Assembly: GCA_964515235.1 (NCBI GenBank)
Contig: CAZEVO010000001.1
Location: forward strand, 42,403 to 106,402
DNA from: OPU3-GD-OMZ sp964515235
GTDB lineage: Bacteria > Pseudomonadota > Gammaproteobacteria > Methylococcales > Methylomonadaceae
Reading direction: 5' to 3'
Length of the DNA stretch: 64,000 nt
Part shown: piece by piece, positions 35,926 through 45,157 of the stretch
Layout of the letters: each line of letters begins with the position of its first letter
Position numbering within the stretch: the stretch's first letter is position 1
Notes under the pieces: generated by a model
What the model was told of the DNA's origin: nothing
The model's database searches: none
The model's input: only the letters and a program-made list of their open reading frames with translations
Translations under genes and position numbers: made by a program

Positions 35926-37961
35926 ACAATTATTCCATTGTGTTGTAGCATGGCATCAATGGTGGGCTTTCGACCTCTGAAATTTACAAATAAGTCCATT
36001 GCATCTAAACTGCCACCTTTTTCTAAAATATGTGTTAGAAAGTTTGCTCCTGTTTGCGGATTAAAGACTCCTTCTTCCTCAAATTTTGAGAAAGCATCAC
36101 AAGATAATAATTCGGCCCATTTGTAACTATAATAACCAGCGGCATACCCGCCGGCAAAGATATGTGAGAAGCTGTGAGCAAAACGATTGAAACTCGGAAC
36201 TGGCACTACGGAAAATTGATCTCGAATAGTCGATAACGTTGAATAAATCTGGCTCGACTTAGAAGGATCAAAGTTAAGATGAATCAGAAAGTCGAATAAG
36301 CTGAATTCCAGTTGCCGAATCATGAACATACCTGATTGAAAGTTTTTAGCTGCCAACATCTTTTCTAATAAAGATTCGGGAAGAGGTTCATTGGTTTGAT
36401 AGTGGCCGGAGATAATTTCCAGAGCAGGTTTTTGCCAACACCAGTTTTCCATAAACTGACTCGGTAATTCTACAGCATCCCATTGCACACCGTTAATCCC
36501 TGAAACAGAGATCTGATCTACCTTTGTCAGCATGTGATGTAAGCCATGTCCAAATTCATGGAATAAGGTAATGACCTCATCATGGCTTAATAGGGCGGGG
36601 TCATCGTTAGAAGGGGGAGTGAAGTTACAGGTCAGGTAAGCGACGGGTATTTGTAGGCCATTAGAGTCGCTTTTACGTGAGACACAATCATCCATCCATG
36701 CGCCACCACGTTTATTGGGGCGAGCGTACAAGTCTAGATAGAACTGACCTCGTAATACATTTTCCTGGTCGTAGATTTCAAAAAAACGAACATCACAATG
36801 CCAGCGATCGAAGTGATTAATTTCGTTGATAGTCAGGCCGTATAGTTTGTTGACTACTGCGAATAACCCAGGGATGACGCGTGAAACAGGGAAGTAATTG
36901 CGTATTTCTTCTTGTGACAGTTCCAGTTGTTGCTGACGCATTTTTTCTGAGAAATAATTAATATCCCAGGCATTAAGGTTTTCTGCATTGTATTCTTTTG
37001 CTGCAAAGTGTTGTAGCTCACTGAAATCTTTTTTTGCTTGCTCTTTTGATTTTCGTGCAAGATTCTCTAAGAAGTCAATGACTTGCTGAGGCGTATCAGC
37101 CATTTTAGTTGCCAGTGATAATTCGGCATAATTATTGAAACCTAATAGTTGGGCTTTTTCATGTCGAAGTGCTAATAGTTCATCCATGATATTTGTGTTA
37201 TCCCATTGCGGTGTTTTAGGGTTAACATCAGAGGCTCGAGTTACAAAGGCAGTATGAATTTCCTCGCGTAAAGTGGCATTATCTGCATAAGTCATAATAG
37301 CCAGATAACAAGGGAAGTCTAAGGTCAATACCCAACCCGATAGGTTGTCTGCCTCGGCTGTTGTTTTGGCTAAATTACGGGTAGATTCAGGGACGCCAGC
37401 CAGTAAGGTTTCATTCTGAATATGTTTTTTCCAAGCATGGGTCGAATCAAGAACATTTTCCTCAAATTTACTTGATAATTTTGAAAGTTCCTGGCTGATT
37501 TCACGGTAACGAGCTTGTTTTTCTGGATTAAGATTAATGCCAGATAGTTCAAATTCACGCAATGCATTTTGAATCGTTTTTTGTTGGCCTTGACTGAAAC
37601 CGGAGAATTCAGGGCTATTTGAAATTTCACAATAAGCCGTATAGAGGGCCTTGTTTTGGCCCATTTCTGTTGCGTATTGACTGAGTTTTGGTAGGCAAGC
37701 ATTATATGCTTTCCGGATCTCCTTATTGTTAACAACTGAATTAGTATGACTGATAGGGGACCAAGCCTTGTTGAGGCGATCTTCAACTCTTTCAATGGGT
37801 TCGACAAGGTTTTCCCAGCTAAAAGAATCTGTTGTTTGAGTTGTCATATTAACAATCGTACGGCATTCTTCCAGTAAGTGGTCAATAGCAGGTTCAATAT
37901 GGTCGGGTTTTATTTCTGAAAAAGGCGGTAGTGTCTTTATAGTGAGTAGTGGGTTGCTCAT
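35922..37961 (-). CDS. prlC: Oligopeptidase A (M3 family zinc metallopeptidase)
   Basis: This 679-residue cytoplasmic peptidase degrades peptides, including released signal peptides. The M3 zinc motif TLFHEFGHGLHHML (HExxH) lies near residue 468, and the third zinc ligand glutamate is expected about 25 residues later in the VELPSQFMENW segment. The N-terminal helical M3 prodomain-like region starts NPLLTIKTLPPFSEIKPDHI. It is full length and shows no defects. It is the first gene of the prlC-ubiD pair. Confidence 0.96.
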   Translation of the reverse strand: MSNPLLTIKTLPPFSEIKPDHIEPAIDHLLEECRTIVNMTTQTTDSFSWENLVEPIERVEDRLNKAWSPISHTNSVVNNKEIRKAYNACLPKLSQYATEMGQNKALYTAYCEISNSPEFSGFSQGQQKTIQNALREFELSGINLNPEKQARYREISQELSKLSSKFEENVLDSTHAWKKHIQNETLLAGVPESTRNLAKTTAEADNLSGWVLTLDFPCYLAIMTYADNATLREEIHTAFVTRASDVNPKTPQWDNTNIMDELLALRHEKAQLLGFNNYAELSLATKMADTPQQVIDFLENLARKSKEQAKKDFSELQHFAAKEYNAENLNAWDINYFSEKMRQQQLELSQEEIRNYFPVSRVIPGLFAVVNKLYGLTINEINHFDRWHCDVRFFEIYDQENVLRGQFYLDLYARPNKRGGAWMDDCVSRKSDSNGLQIPVAYLTCNFTPPSNDDPALLSHDEVITLFHEFGHGLHHMLTKVDQISVSGINGVQWDAVELPSQFMENWCWQKPALEIISGHYQTNEPLPESLLEKMLAAKNFQSGMFMIRQLEFSLFDFLIHLNFDPSKSSQIYSTLSTIRDQFSVVPVPSFNRFAHSFSHIFAGGYAAGYYSYKWAELLSCDAFSKFEEEGVFNPQTGANFLTHILEKGGSLDAMDLFVNFRGRKPTIDAMLQHNGIIV

Positions 37962-38132
37962 GTTTTTTTGATGTGCTTAATGATAATAGGGTTGTTTATG
38001 GACCGGTCTTCTAGTTAGAGTTGAGTATCAGCCTTTTATGATTTATCGTATCATTTATTTTACTGGTAACAAGATCATTCTTATTAATTAATGATAATGG
38101 TCGCCTTAACGTCAAGAAGGTTTTTTGTATTT

Positions 38133-38669
38133 ATGACAATACTAAAAAGTTTTAATGGTTTGCAACCCCAGGTTGGGCGTGGTGTTTTTATTGATGAAAC
38201 CGCCCGGGTAATCGGGAATGTGATTTTATCTGATCACGTATCAATTTGGCCGATGGCTGTTGTGCGTGGCGATGTTCAGCAGATTACGATAGCTGAGGCT
38301 TGTAATATTCAAGATGGAGCAATTTTACATGTATCTCATGATAGTCCTTATGCGCTCGGAGGAATTTCATTAACATTAGCTGCTGGTGTCACCGTGGGAC
38401 ACCGTGCTGTATTACATGCTTGTTCGATTGGTCATAGTTGCTTAATTGGTATAGGTGCGATTGTGATGGATGGAGCAGTATTAGATGATTTTGTGATGCT
38501 CGGTGCCGGCGCGCTAGTGCCTCCGGGTAAACATTTAGAAAGTGGTTATTTATATCATGGCTCACCGGCACGTAAAGTCAGACCGTTAACGGTGAAGGAA
38601 AGAGATTTCCTAACTTACTCTTATCAGCATTATAAGTCTCTGAAAGATCAGTATTTAGCTGAACAATAA
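38133..38669 (+). CDS. Gamma-class carbonic anhydrase family protein (YrdA-like hexapeptide-repeat protein)
   Basis: This 178-residue left-handed beta-helix protein belongs to the YrdA/CaiE branch of the gamma carbonic anhydrases. Hexapeptide repeats run from about residue 20 to 130, and the three metal-binding histidines appear in ILHVSHD and in GHRAVLHAC. The C-terminal GYLYHGSPARKVRPL is shared with E. coli YrdA. I moved the start to the ATG at 38133 because family similarity begins there and AAGAAGG lies about 12 bases upstream; the longer frame from 38091 adds 14 unlikely residues. Many proteins of this branch lack demonstrated carbonic anhydrase activity. Confidence 0.87.
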   Translation: MTILKSFNGLQPQVGRGVFIDETARVIGNVILSDHVSIWPMAVVRGDVQQITIAEACNIQDGAILHVSHDSPYALGGISLTLAAGVTVGHRAVLHACSIGHSCLIGIGAIVMDGAVLDDFVMLGAGALVPPGKHLESGYLYHGSPARKVRPLTVKERDFLTYSYQHYKSLKDQYLAEQ

Positions 38670-38709
38670 TTTTAAGGTGATAGTTAAGTTAAAGTTAGTT
38701 ACCCGGGGA

Positions 38710-39537
38710 TTAAAGACAGGTGTTTGTTAATGCTTCGATGACAGGTTTGGTTTCCGGCCGAGTTCCACGCCACAAGTAGAACGCTTCGGCGGCTTGTTCA
38801 ACGAGCATGCCGAGGCCGTCTAGACTTTTGTTAGTGAATTGTTGGCCCCATAAGACAAAGGGCGTGGGTTTTTGACTGTAGGCTAAATCGTAACAGGTCG
38901 TCTGTGAATTCATTAGACTGGTTGATAGAGGAGGTAATTGATTACTTAGGCTGGCAGATGTCGCATTTAAAATAAGATCAAATTTTTGTTCCGGTATTTC
39001 GGAAAAACCACAGCCAGTGATAGGTATGGCATTGTCAAACTCTAGGGCTAATTGTTGTGCTTTTGAGATAGTGCGGTTAGCGATAATAATTTGTTGAGGT
39101 GTTTGTTCAAATAGTGGTGCAAGAATTCCACGGGTTGCTCCCCCAGCACCGAGAATAAGAATATTGCTCGCTTTGAGTGAGACATGATGGTTTTGTGTGA
39201 TATCAATCATCAGGCCGATACCGTCAGTGTTATCACCTAATAGTGAGCCATCGGTCTGTTGAATAATGGTATTAACGGCTTTAGCGTATTGGGCTCGATG
39301 GGTTACATGATCGACGGCTTGATAAGCGAGTTCTTTTAGTGGAACTGTGCAGTTAATGCCTTTTCCGCCCTGATTAAAGAAATTTCGGAGTTGGGAATTG
39401 AATAATTTAGCTGGGACTTGTTGGGCTGTGTAGAGAATCTTTTGCCCAGTTTGTTCTGCAAATTGATGGTGAATAAACGGCGACTTACTATGATTGATAG
39501 GGTCACCAAAGACAGCGTAGTGATCAAGTTTAGTCAT
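38710..39537 (-). CDS. aroE: Shikimate dehydrogenase (NADP)
   Basis: This 275-residue enzyme reduces 3-dehydroshikimate in aromatic amino acid synthesis. The substrate-binding start YAVFGDPINHSKSPFIHHQFA is canonical, as is the catalytic lysine in INCTVPLKELAYQ. The NADP-binding loop is ILGAGGATRGIL, followed by the arginine-containing ANRTISKAQQ that recognises the NADP phosphate. The start overlaps the hemB end by eight bases, so hemB-aroE are co-transcribed. Confidence 0.96.
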   Translation of the reverse strand: MTKLDHYAVFGDPINHSKSPFIHHQFAEQTGQKILYTAQQVPAKLFNSQLRNFFNQGGKGINCTVPLKELAYQAVDHVTHRAQYAKAVNTIIQQTDGSLLGDNTDGIGLMIDITQNHHVSLKASNILILGAGGATRGILAPLFEQTPQQIIIANRTISKAQQLALEFDNAIPITGCGFSEIPEQKFDLILNATSASLSNQLPPLSTSLMNSQTTCYDLAYSQKPTPFVLWGQQFTNKSLDGLGMLVEQAAEAFYLWRGTRPETKPVIEALTNTCL

Positions 39538-40537
39538 GTTCTTTTAGCCACTGGGCAATATTTTTTGCATAATAGGTAAGAATTGCATCAGCGCCGGCTC
39601 TTTTGAACCCAAGCATAGATTCCATTACTGTATTTTTTTCATCAATCCAGCCGTTTTGTGCGGCTGCTTTAATCATCGCGAATTCGCCACTAACATGGTA
39701 GGCAAACGTGGGCGTTTTAAATTCTTGTTTTATGCGATAGATAATATCCAAATAAGGTGTGCCAGGCTTTACCATAACCATGTCAGCACCTTCGGCTAAG
39801 TCCATGGCAACCTCCTTTAAAGCCTCATTGGTATTGGCGGGGTCCATTTGGTAGCTGTTCTTATCTGCATTTCCAAGAGTAGCATCAGAACCCACTGCAT
39901 CGCGAAAGGGGCCGTAAAAACTGGAGGCATATTTTGCAGAGTAGGCGAGAATTTTTGTGTTGGTAAAGCCGTGCTTTTCAAGCGCATGTCGGATTGCGCC
40001 AATGCGCCCGTCCATCATGTCGGATGGTGCAATAATATCAACGCCTGCTTGTACGTGAGAGAGCGCTTGTTTCACCAAAACATTAATTGTTTCATCATTT
40101 AAAACATAGTTTTGATCGTTAATTAGACCGTCTTGACCGTGTGTTGTGTAGGGATCTAAGGCAACATCCGAAATAAGACCTAATTCCGGATATTGTTTTT
40201 TTAATGTTGTAATGGCACGTTGAATCAGTCCATCAGGGTTATAAGCTTCTTGAGCGTCATCCGATTTAGTGCTGACATCAGGAACAGGGAATAAGGCGAT
40301 CGCAGGAATGCCTAGTTGAAGAATTTCTTGAGCTTCATTAACAAGCCTATCAATTGAAAGCCGATTTATTCCCGGCATTGAAGGAATGGGTTCCGATAAA
40401 TTATGGCCTTCAATAATAAATAAAGGGTAAATTAAATCATCGGTAGTTAACCGCGACTCTCGAACTAATCGTCTCGAAAATTGGCTACTTCGTAGACGTC
40501 GCATACGTGTTGTAGGGAAATGAATGTTATTTTCCAT
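39530..40537 (-). CDS. hemB: Delta-aminolevulinic acid dehydratase (porphobilinogen synthase), probably magnesium type
   Basis: This 335-residue enzyme condenses two aminolevulinate molecules to porphobilinogen. The Schiff-base lysine is in MVKPGTPYLDI, and the other active-site lysine is in YSAKYASSFYGPFRDA. The metal-site segment reads DVALDPYTTHGQDG, with aspartate and alanine in place of the cysteines found in zinc-dependent enzymes. This indicates the magnesium-dependent class seen in pseudomonads. It supplies substrate for the hemC operon 9 kb away. Confidence 0.96.
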   Translation of the reverse strand: MENNIHFPTTRMRRLRSSQFSRRLVRESRLTTDDLIYPLFIIEGHNLSEPIPSMPGINRLSIDRLVNEAQEILQLGIPAIALFPVPDVSTKSDDAQEAYNPDGLIQRAITTLKKQYPELGLISDVALDPYTTHGQDGLINDQNYVLNDETINVLVKQALSHVQAGVDIIAPSDMMDGRIGAIRHALEKHGFTNTKILAYSAKYASSFYGPFRDAVGSDATLGNADKNSYQMDPANTNEALKEVAMDLAEGADMVMVKPGTPYLDIIYRIKQEFKTPTFAYHVSGEFAMIKAAAQNGWIDEKNTVMESMLGFKRAGADAILTYYAKNIAQWLKEHD

Positions 40538-40641
40538 GGTTTGCAGATAGAATAAACAATTAAATGATGATAGGTTCCATTGTATCAGGGATTTATAATA
40601 AAAATTTATCGATAGTATGTCAGAGTGAACATAGGGATTTA

Positions 40642-41280
40642 ATGAGTCTTAAAATGAAAAATAACATAGTGATCAAGTTAGGGTTTTTATTATTAGCTGT
40701 ATGTTTAATACCTTTAAAGGAAGTGACGGCAGGAGATTTATTAGCACCACAACTTGTTTTAAAGGAAGCCTCTACACAGTTTAAGGCAAGTTTGGCAGAT
40801 GAGGATGCGAGTCGAGATTTTGTCAACGTATACAATAATGTGACAATGATTATTGAGCCTCGGGTTGATTTTGACCGTATTTCAAAATTAGTGTTGGGTA
40901 AATTGTGGAAAAAGGCAACGGCTGAACAACGAGTAACGTTTAAGCAAGAGTTCAAGGTGAAATTAATTAGAACCTATGCGCGTGCATTTCTAGAATTTAA
41001 AGAATGGTCCATTCGTTATTTGCCTTTGAGAATGGCTAAAGACGCTAAAAAAACAATGGTCAAGACTGAAGTTCTACAGCCAGGTATTCAACCTATTGCC
41101 GTTAATTATCGAATGCATCGAACAACAGGAACTTGGTTAGTTTACGATATTGCTATTGAAGGAGTTAGCCTTGTGACTAACTATAGAAATAGTTTTAAAA
41201 GACAGGTTAAGAAGTTGGGTTCCTTAGAAGCGATGATTGAACAATTACGTCAGAATAACCAGGCCGCCTTGGCATCTTAA
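40642..41280 (+). CDS. MlaC-family phospholipid-transport periplasmic protein (Ttg2D/toluene-tolerance type)
   Basis: This protein of about 212 residues has a signal peptide (residues ~8-30, ending VTAG) and the MlaC fold pattern: LVLGKLWKKATAEQRVTFKQEFKV in the middle and TGTWLVYDIAIEGVSLVTNYR near the end. MlaC shuttles phospholipids across the periplasm; hopanoid-linked HpnM belongs to the same family and is the main alternative. The start at 40642 is chosen because AGGGA lies five bases upstream. No other mla or hpn gene is next to it, so it is an isolated family member divergent from hemB. Confidence 0.82.
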   Translation: MSLKMKNNIVIKLGFLLLAVCLIPLKEVTAGDLLAPQLVLKEASTQFKASLADEDASRDFVNVYNNVTMIIEPRVDFDRISKLVLGKLWKKATAEQRVTFKQEFKVKLIRTYARAFLEFKEWSIRYLPLRMAKDAKKTMVKTEVLQPGIQPIAVNYRMHRTTGTWLVYDIAIEGVSLVTNYRNSFKRQVKKLGSLEAMIEQLRQNNQAALAS

Positions 41281-41311
41281 TGATTAAAAGGTTGTTTTTT
41301 TATTGTAACTA

Positions 41312-42043
41312 ATGGTATCCAAGGTAGATTCAATATTCTCTAAGCCGCTTGCAGAGGTCGGTGATTTTAAGTTTGATGCCTCTGTTGTGAGTGTTTTCCC
41401 GGATATGATTCAACGGTCAGTACCGGGTTACCGAGCTATGATCTCGGCGATTGGGTTATTAGCTGAACGCTTTGTACAACCGGGTAGCACTTGTTATGAC
41501 TTGGGTTGTTCTTTAGGTGCAGCTACATTATCAATGCGCCATCAAATGACAGAGACTGCTTGTGAAATTATTGCTGTTGATAATTCACCGGCAATGGTTC
41601 ACCAATGCCAACGTCTTATTCAAGAGGATGATGGGGTCATCCCTGTTCAGGTGATTGAGGCTGATGTGCGAGATATTGTCATCGAGCAGGCTTCTGTTAT
41701 TGTCCTCAATTTTACTTTGCAGTTTTTGCCGTTGGACGATCGGTTATTATTATTAACAAATGTCTATCAAGGGTTGTTACCGGGCGGTATTCTAATTTTG
41801 TCGGAGAAGTTACAATTTTCTGATGACCGTCAAAATGAATTACATACGGATATGCATCATATATTTAAGAAAGCTAATGGTTATAGTAACCTTGAGATAA
41901 GTCAAAAACGGTTGGCACTTGATAATATTTTATTGCCTGAAACCTTAGCAGACCATCAAAGTAGACTCCGGCATATTGGTTTTGACAGCAGTGAGGTTTG
42001 GTTTCAATATTTCAACTTTGCTTCGATATTAGCCTTAAAATGA
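41312..42043 (+). CDS. cmoA: Carboxy-S-adenosyl-L-methionine synthase
   Basis: This 243-residue enzyme makes carboxy-SAM from SAM and prephenate for tRNA wobble uridine modification. Family markers are the N-terminal FKFDASVVSVFPDMIQRSVPGYR-like stretch at residues ~20-40, the motif I YDLGCSLGAATLSMR, and VLNFTLQFLPLDDR near residue 130. Its stop overlaps the cmoB start (ATGA), so the two products are made together. All expected segments are present. Confidence 0.96.
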   Translation: MVSKVDSIFSKPLAEVGDFKFDASVVSVFPDMIQRSVPGYRAMISAIGLLAERFVQPGSTCYDLGCSLGAATLSMRHQMTETACEIIAVDNSPAMVHQCQRLIQEDDGVIPVQVIEADVRDIVIEQASVIVLNFTLQFLPLDDRLLLLTNVYQGLLPGGILILSEKLQFSDDRQNELHTDMHHIFKKANGYSNLEISQKRLALDNILLPETLADHQSRLRHIGFDSSEVWFQYFNFASILALK

Positions 42044-43014
42044 TTGATTATCAGCCGTTATATGATGTCCTGACGGAGGCGAAATTACAAAAATGGGTGC
42101 AATTATTACCTACGCAAATTGAGCGCGCATTAAGTCAGTCAAAACACGGTAGCCTAACTGTCTGGAAAGATATTGTCGATGAGTTGCCTGAAGGTTTTGG
42201 TTCGCCAGAGGGACTTAAGGCCGATACGGTAACGATTGGTTATGCAACCGATATGACGCCGGCTTTACAAGCGAAGTTGAAGGACAAGCTAAAAGTTTTT
42301 CATCCTTGGCGTAAAGGACCGTTTAATATTCTAGGTATTCCTATTGAAACTGAATGGCGTTCTGATTGGAAATGGAACCGGCTCAAAGAGGCGATTACGC
42401 CATTGCATAATCGCTTGGTGTTAGATGTGGGCTGTGGTAATGGTTATCATTGCTGGCGAATGTTAGGTGAACAAGCTAGGATGGTTGTTGGTGTTGATCC
42501 GACATTGGTTAATGTGATGCAATTTCACGCAGTTAGAAAACTGTATGGAGATGCGGCTATTTATGTATTACCGCTGACATTAGAGCAACTACCATCGCCA
42601 TTGGCATTGTTTGATACAGTTTTTTCGATGGGGGTATTATACCATCGGCGATCACCGATTGATCACTTGCAGGATTTACGAAGTTGCTTGCGTCCGGGGG
42701 GAGAGTTAGTTTTAGAAACATTGGTTACTGAGGGTGATTGCCATCATGTAATGATGCCTGGCGAGCGTTATGCAAAAATGCGCAATGTCTGGTTTTTACC
42801 CAGTTGCGAGGCGTTGCTCCATTGGTTAAAGCGTTGTGGGTTTAGAAATATTCGCCTGATTGATGTGAATCAAACGACGGTAGAAGAACAGCGGCGAACT
42901 GATTGGATGACTTTTAATTCATTACAAGACTTCTTAGATCCTGAAAATCAGAATCTAACCTGTGAAGGAATGCCGGCTCCTCGGCGTGCTATTGTTATTG
43001 CAGATAACCCATAA
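42040..43014 (+). CDS. cmoB: tRNA U34 carboxymethyltransferase
   Basis: This 324-residue enzyme transfers the carboxymethyl group of carboxy-SAM to 5-hydroxyuridine at tRNA position 34, giving cmo5U, which widens codon reading. The family segment FHPWRKGPFNILGIPIETEW precedes motif I VLDVGCGNGYHCWRM. The SMGVLYHRRSPIDHL stretch and the closing EGMPAPRRAIVIA are characteristic. I take the ATG at 42040, which overlaps the cmoA stop; the longer frame from 41998 only reads cmoA out of frame. Confidence 0.96.
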   Translation: MIDYQPLYDVLTEAKLQKWVQLLPTQIERALSQSKHGSLTVWKDIVDELPEGFGSPEGLKADTVTIGYATDMTPALQAKLKDKLKVFHPWRKGPFNILGIPIETEWRSDWKWNRLKEAITPLHNRLVLDVGCGNGYHCWRMLGEQARMVVGVDPTLVNVMQFHAVRKLYGDAAIYVLPLTLEQLPSPLALFDTVFSMGVLYHRRSPIDHLQDLRSCLRPGGELVLETLVTEGDCHHVMMPGERYAKMRNVWFLPSCEALLHWLKRCGFRNIRLIDVNQTTVEEQRRTDWMTFNSLQDFLDPENQNLTCEGMPAPRRAIVIADNP

Positions 43015-43025
43015 AAGAGAGGACT

Positions 43026-44336
43026 ATGAAAGACCCTACGGTAGGATTTGTAAGTTTAGGTTGCCCTAAGGCTTTGGTTGACAGCGAGCGAATTTTGACA
43101 ACTTTACGAACTGATGGTTATCAGGTTGTTGCCAATTATGATCAGGCCGATTTAGTGGTCATTAATACCTGTGGTTTTATTGATGCAGCGGTTGAAGAAT
43201 CACTGGATAGCATTGGGGAAGCGATAACTAAGAATGGAAAAGTGATTGTGACCGGTTGCTTAGGTTCCCGAGAAGGTGAAATACGCGCTAAGTATCCTCA
43301 AGTTCTAAGCGTGACAGGAGCGCATGCTTATGATCAGGTGGTTTCTGCTGTTCATGACCATCTGCCGATTGATTCAGATCCTTATAAGAATTTAGTACCA
43401 CCACAAGGAGTGAAATTGACACCGAACCATTACGCTTACCTAAAAATATCGGAAGGGTGTAATCATCGTTGTACATTTTGTATTATTCCTTCAATGCGAG
43501 GTGACTTAGTCAGTCGTCCTATTAATGATGTCTTGGTTGAAGCTGAGAAATTGGTGACTGCAGGCGTTAAAGAATTACTCGTGGTTTCACAAGATACCAG
43601 CGCTTACGGCGTAGATTTGCGTTATCAGGAGGGTCATTGGCGTAGCCAATCATGGCGAACACAATTTTATGATTTAGCGCGGGCGTTGGGTGAATTAGGC
43701 GTGTGGGTGAGAATGCATTATGTTTATCCTTACCCGCACGTGGATAATATTATTCCATTAATGGCAGAGGGAAAAGTCTTACCGTATTTGGATATACCTT
43801 TTCAACATGCAAGTCCGCGTATTTTAAAATTAATGAAACGCCCGGCTGCGACAGAAAATAATTTGGAACGTATCCAAGCGTGGCGTCAGATTTGTCCAGA
43901 AATTGTTATACGTAGTACGTTTATAGTCGGTTTTCCGGGAGAAACGGAAGCAGAGTTTGAGTTGTTATTGGAATTTTTAACCGCTGCACAATTAGACCGC
44001 GTGGGCTGTTTTGCCTATTCGCCGGTTAAGGGAGCTGTCGCTAATGAATTAGCTGATCCGGTTCCTGAAAGAGTAAAAGAGGAACGACTAAAACGCTTTA
44101 TGGCACATCAAGCTGAAATCAGTATGGTTAAAATGAAAAAACGTATTGGTACGACTGAACAAGTCTTAATTGATGAAGTAGTGGAGGAAGGTGCTGTTGC
44201 CCGCAGTCGTTTTGATGCCCCTGAAATTGATGGTCAGGTATTTATTGATGGCGCAACGCATTTAGAAGTTGGTGACTGGGTTACGGTTGAAATAGAAGAT
44301 GCGGATGAACATGATTTGTGGGCTAAATTAATTTAA
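43026..44336 (+). CDS. rimO: Ribosomal protein S12 methylthiotransferase
   Basis: This 436-residue radical SAM enzyme adds a methylthio group to an aspartate of ribosomal protein S12. It has the three domains of the family: the N-terminal UPF0004 domain with cluster-binding cysteines (SLGCPKALVDSE, NTCGFIDAA, VTGCLGSRE), the radical SAM core with CNHRCTFCIIP near residue 144, and a C-terminal TRAM domain (EQVLIDEVVEEG onward). It lies 11 bases after cmoB, so translation-related modifications are grouped in one operon. Confidence 0.96.
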   Translation: MKDPTVGFVSLGCPKALVDSERILTTLRTDGYQVVANYDQADLVVINTCGFIDAAVEESLDSIGEAITKNGKVIVTGCLGSREGEIRAKYPQVLSVTGAHAYDQVVSAVHDHLPIDSDPYKNLVPPQGVKLTPNHYAYLKISEGCNHRCTFCIIPSMRGDLVSRPINDVLVEAEKLVTAGVKELLVVSQDTSAYGVDLRYQEGHWRSQSWRTQFYDLARALGELGVWVRMHYVYPYPHVDNIIPLMAEGKVLPYLDIPFQHASPRILKLMKRPAATENNLERIQAWRQICPEIVIRSTFIVGFPGETEAEFELLLEFLTAAQLDRVGCFAYSPVKGAVANELADPVPERVKEERLKRFMAHQAEISMVKMKKRIGTTEQVLIDEVVEEGAVARSRFDAPEIDGQVFIDGATHLEVGDWVTVEIEDADEHDLWAKLI

Positions 44337-44366
44337 GTTTTCGGTAATTAACCGGCGTTGTTTAGA

Positions 44367-45038
44367 TTAATGTTGTTTAATCCACTGACTCGTTTTTTCG
44401 GTTAGTTCGGCCATTACCGTTTCAGGGCTTTTATTCAGACGCTTTAAGAGTTTAAATGAATGGTCGCCGCCATCTATAATGGTTAATGTGTGTTGGCCTG
44501 ATAAGTTTGAGAGTGACTCTTGCAATAAGGCTATTTTTCCTAAGGTATCGCGTGTGCCCTGAAAAATTAATAAAGGACAGTTGATTTGGTGAAAATGTTC
44601 ATTTTTTAAACGATCTGTTTTACCTGGTGCATGCAGTGGATAACCGAAGACAACAGCTCCTCCTAGTGTTATATCAGTGTTAGCGGCAATATGGGTTGCG
44701 TAGCGTCCTCCCATACTTTTACCTGATATATACAATTTTCTGGGATCAACTTGGGTTTCTTTTAAAACATAATTGATAACGGCTTGCCAAGTACTTTCTA
44801 GAATGAGTGGTCGATCAGGGGCTTTTCGACCATTTTCCATATAGGGAAAATTAAACTTAATGGTAAGAATCTCTTTTTTTGCAATTTGCTCGTGCAGTTG
44901 GCTAATAAATCCAGATGTCATACCTTGACCAGCACCATGCGCAATAATCAAGATTCTGTCGTAATTTTCTGGACGATGCCAAACGGAGGAAACTGATACT
45001 TTTTCATTGATAGGTATTGTAATATTTTCTTTTTTCAT
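44367..45038 (-). CDS. Alpha/beta hydrolase of the KANL3/Tex30 (dienelactone hydrolase-like) type
   Basis: This 223-residue protein has an alpha/beta hydrolase fold with a visible catalytic set: nucleophile serine in ISGKSMGGRYA, acidic residue in FQGTRDTLG, and histidine in DGGDHSFK. The oxyanion-hole region ILIIAHGAGQGM is near residue 30. No signal peptide is seen, so it should be cytoplasmic. The substrate is unknown. It is downstream of the Nif3-like gene on the same strand, with a 119-base gap, and convergent to rimO. Confidence 0.85.
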   Translation of the reverse strand: MKKENITIPINEKVSVSSVWHRPENYDRILIIAHGAGQGMTSGFISQLHEQIAKKEILTIKFNFPYMENGRKAPDRPLILESTWQAVINYVLKETQVDPRKLYISGKSMGGRYATHIAANTDITLGGAVVFGYPLHAPGKTDRLKNEHFHQINCPLLIFQGTRDTLGKIALLQESLSNLSGQHTLTIIDGGDHSFKLLKRLNKSPETVMAELTEKTSQWIKQH

Positions 45039-45157
45039 GAGTGGCGTACTATTTTAGTTGGCTCTGATTGTTATTATTGTCAATGAAATTCTAATCAAGT
45101 GAGACCTAAAAGATGAGCATAACAGCCTGGTTAAGTCTCAGGTACTGTTTGGATACA

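Noticed and set aside
37370..37807. 145-codon open frame inside prlC
   Set aside because: Same strand, different frame from prlC; the real frame has the M3 peptidase sequence.
40620..40955. 111-codon minus-strand open frame opposite the MlaC-family gene
   Set aside because: Antisense shadow of a gene with a recognised family, signal peptide and ribosome binding site.
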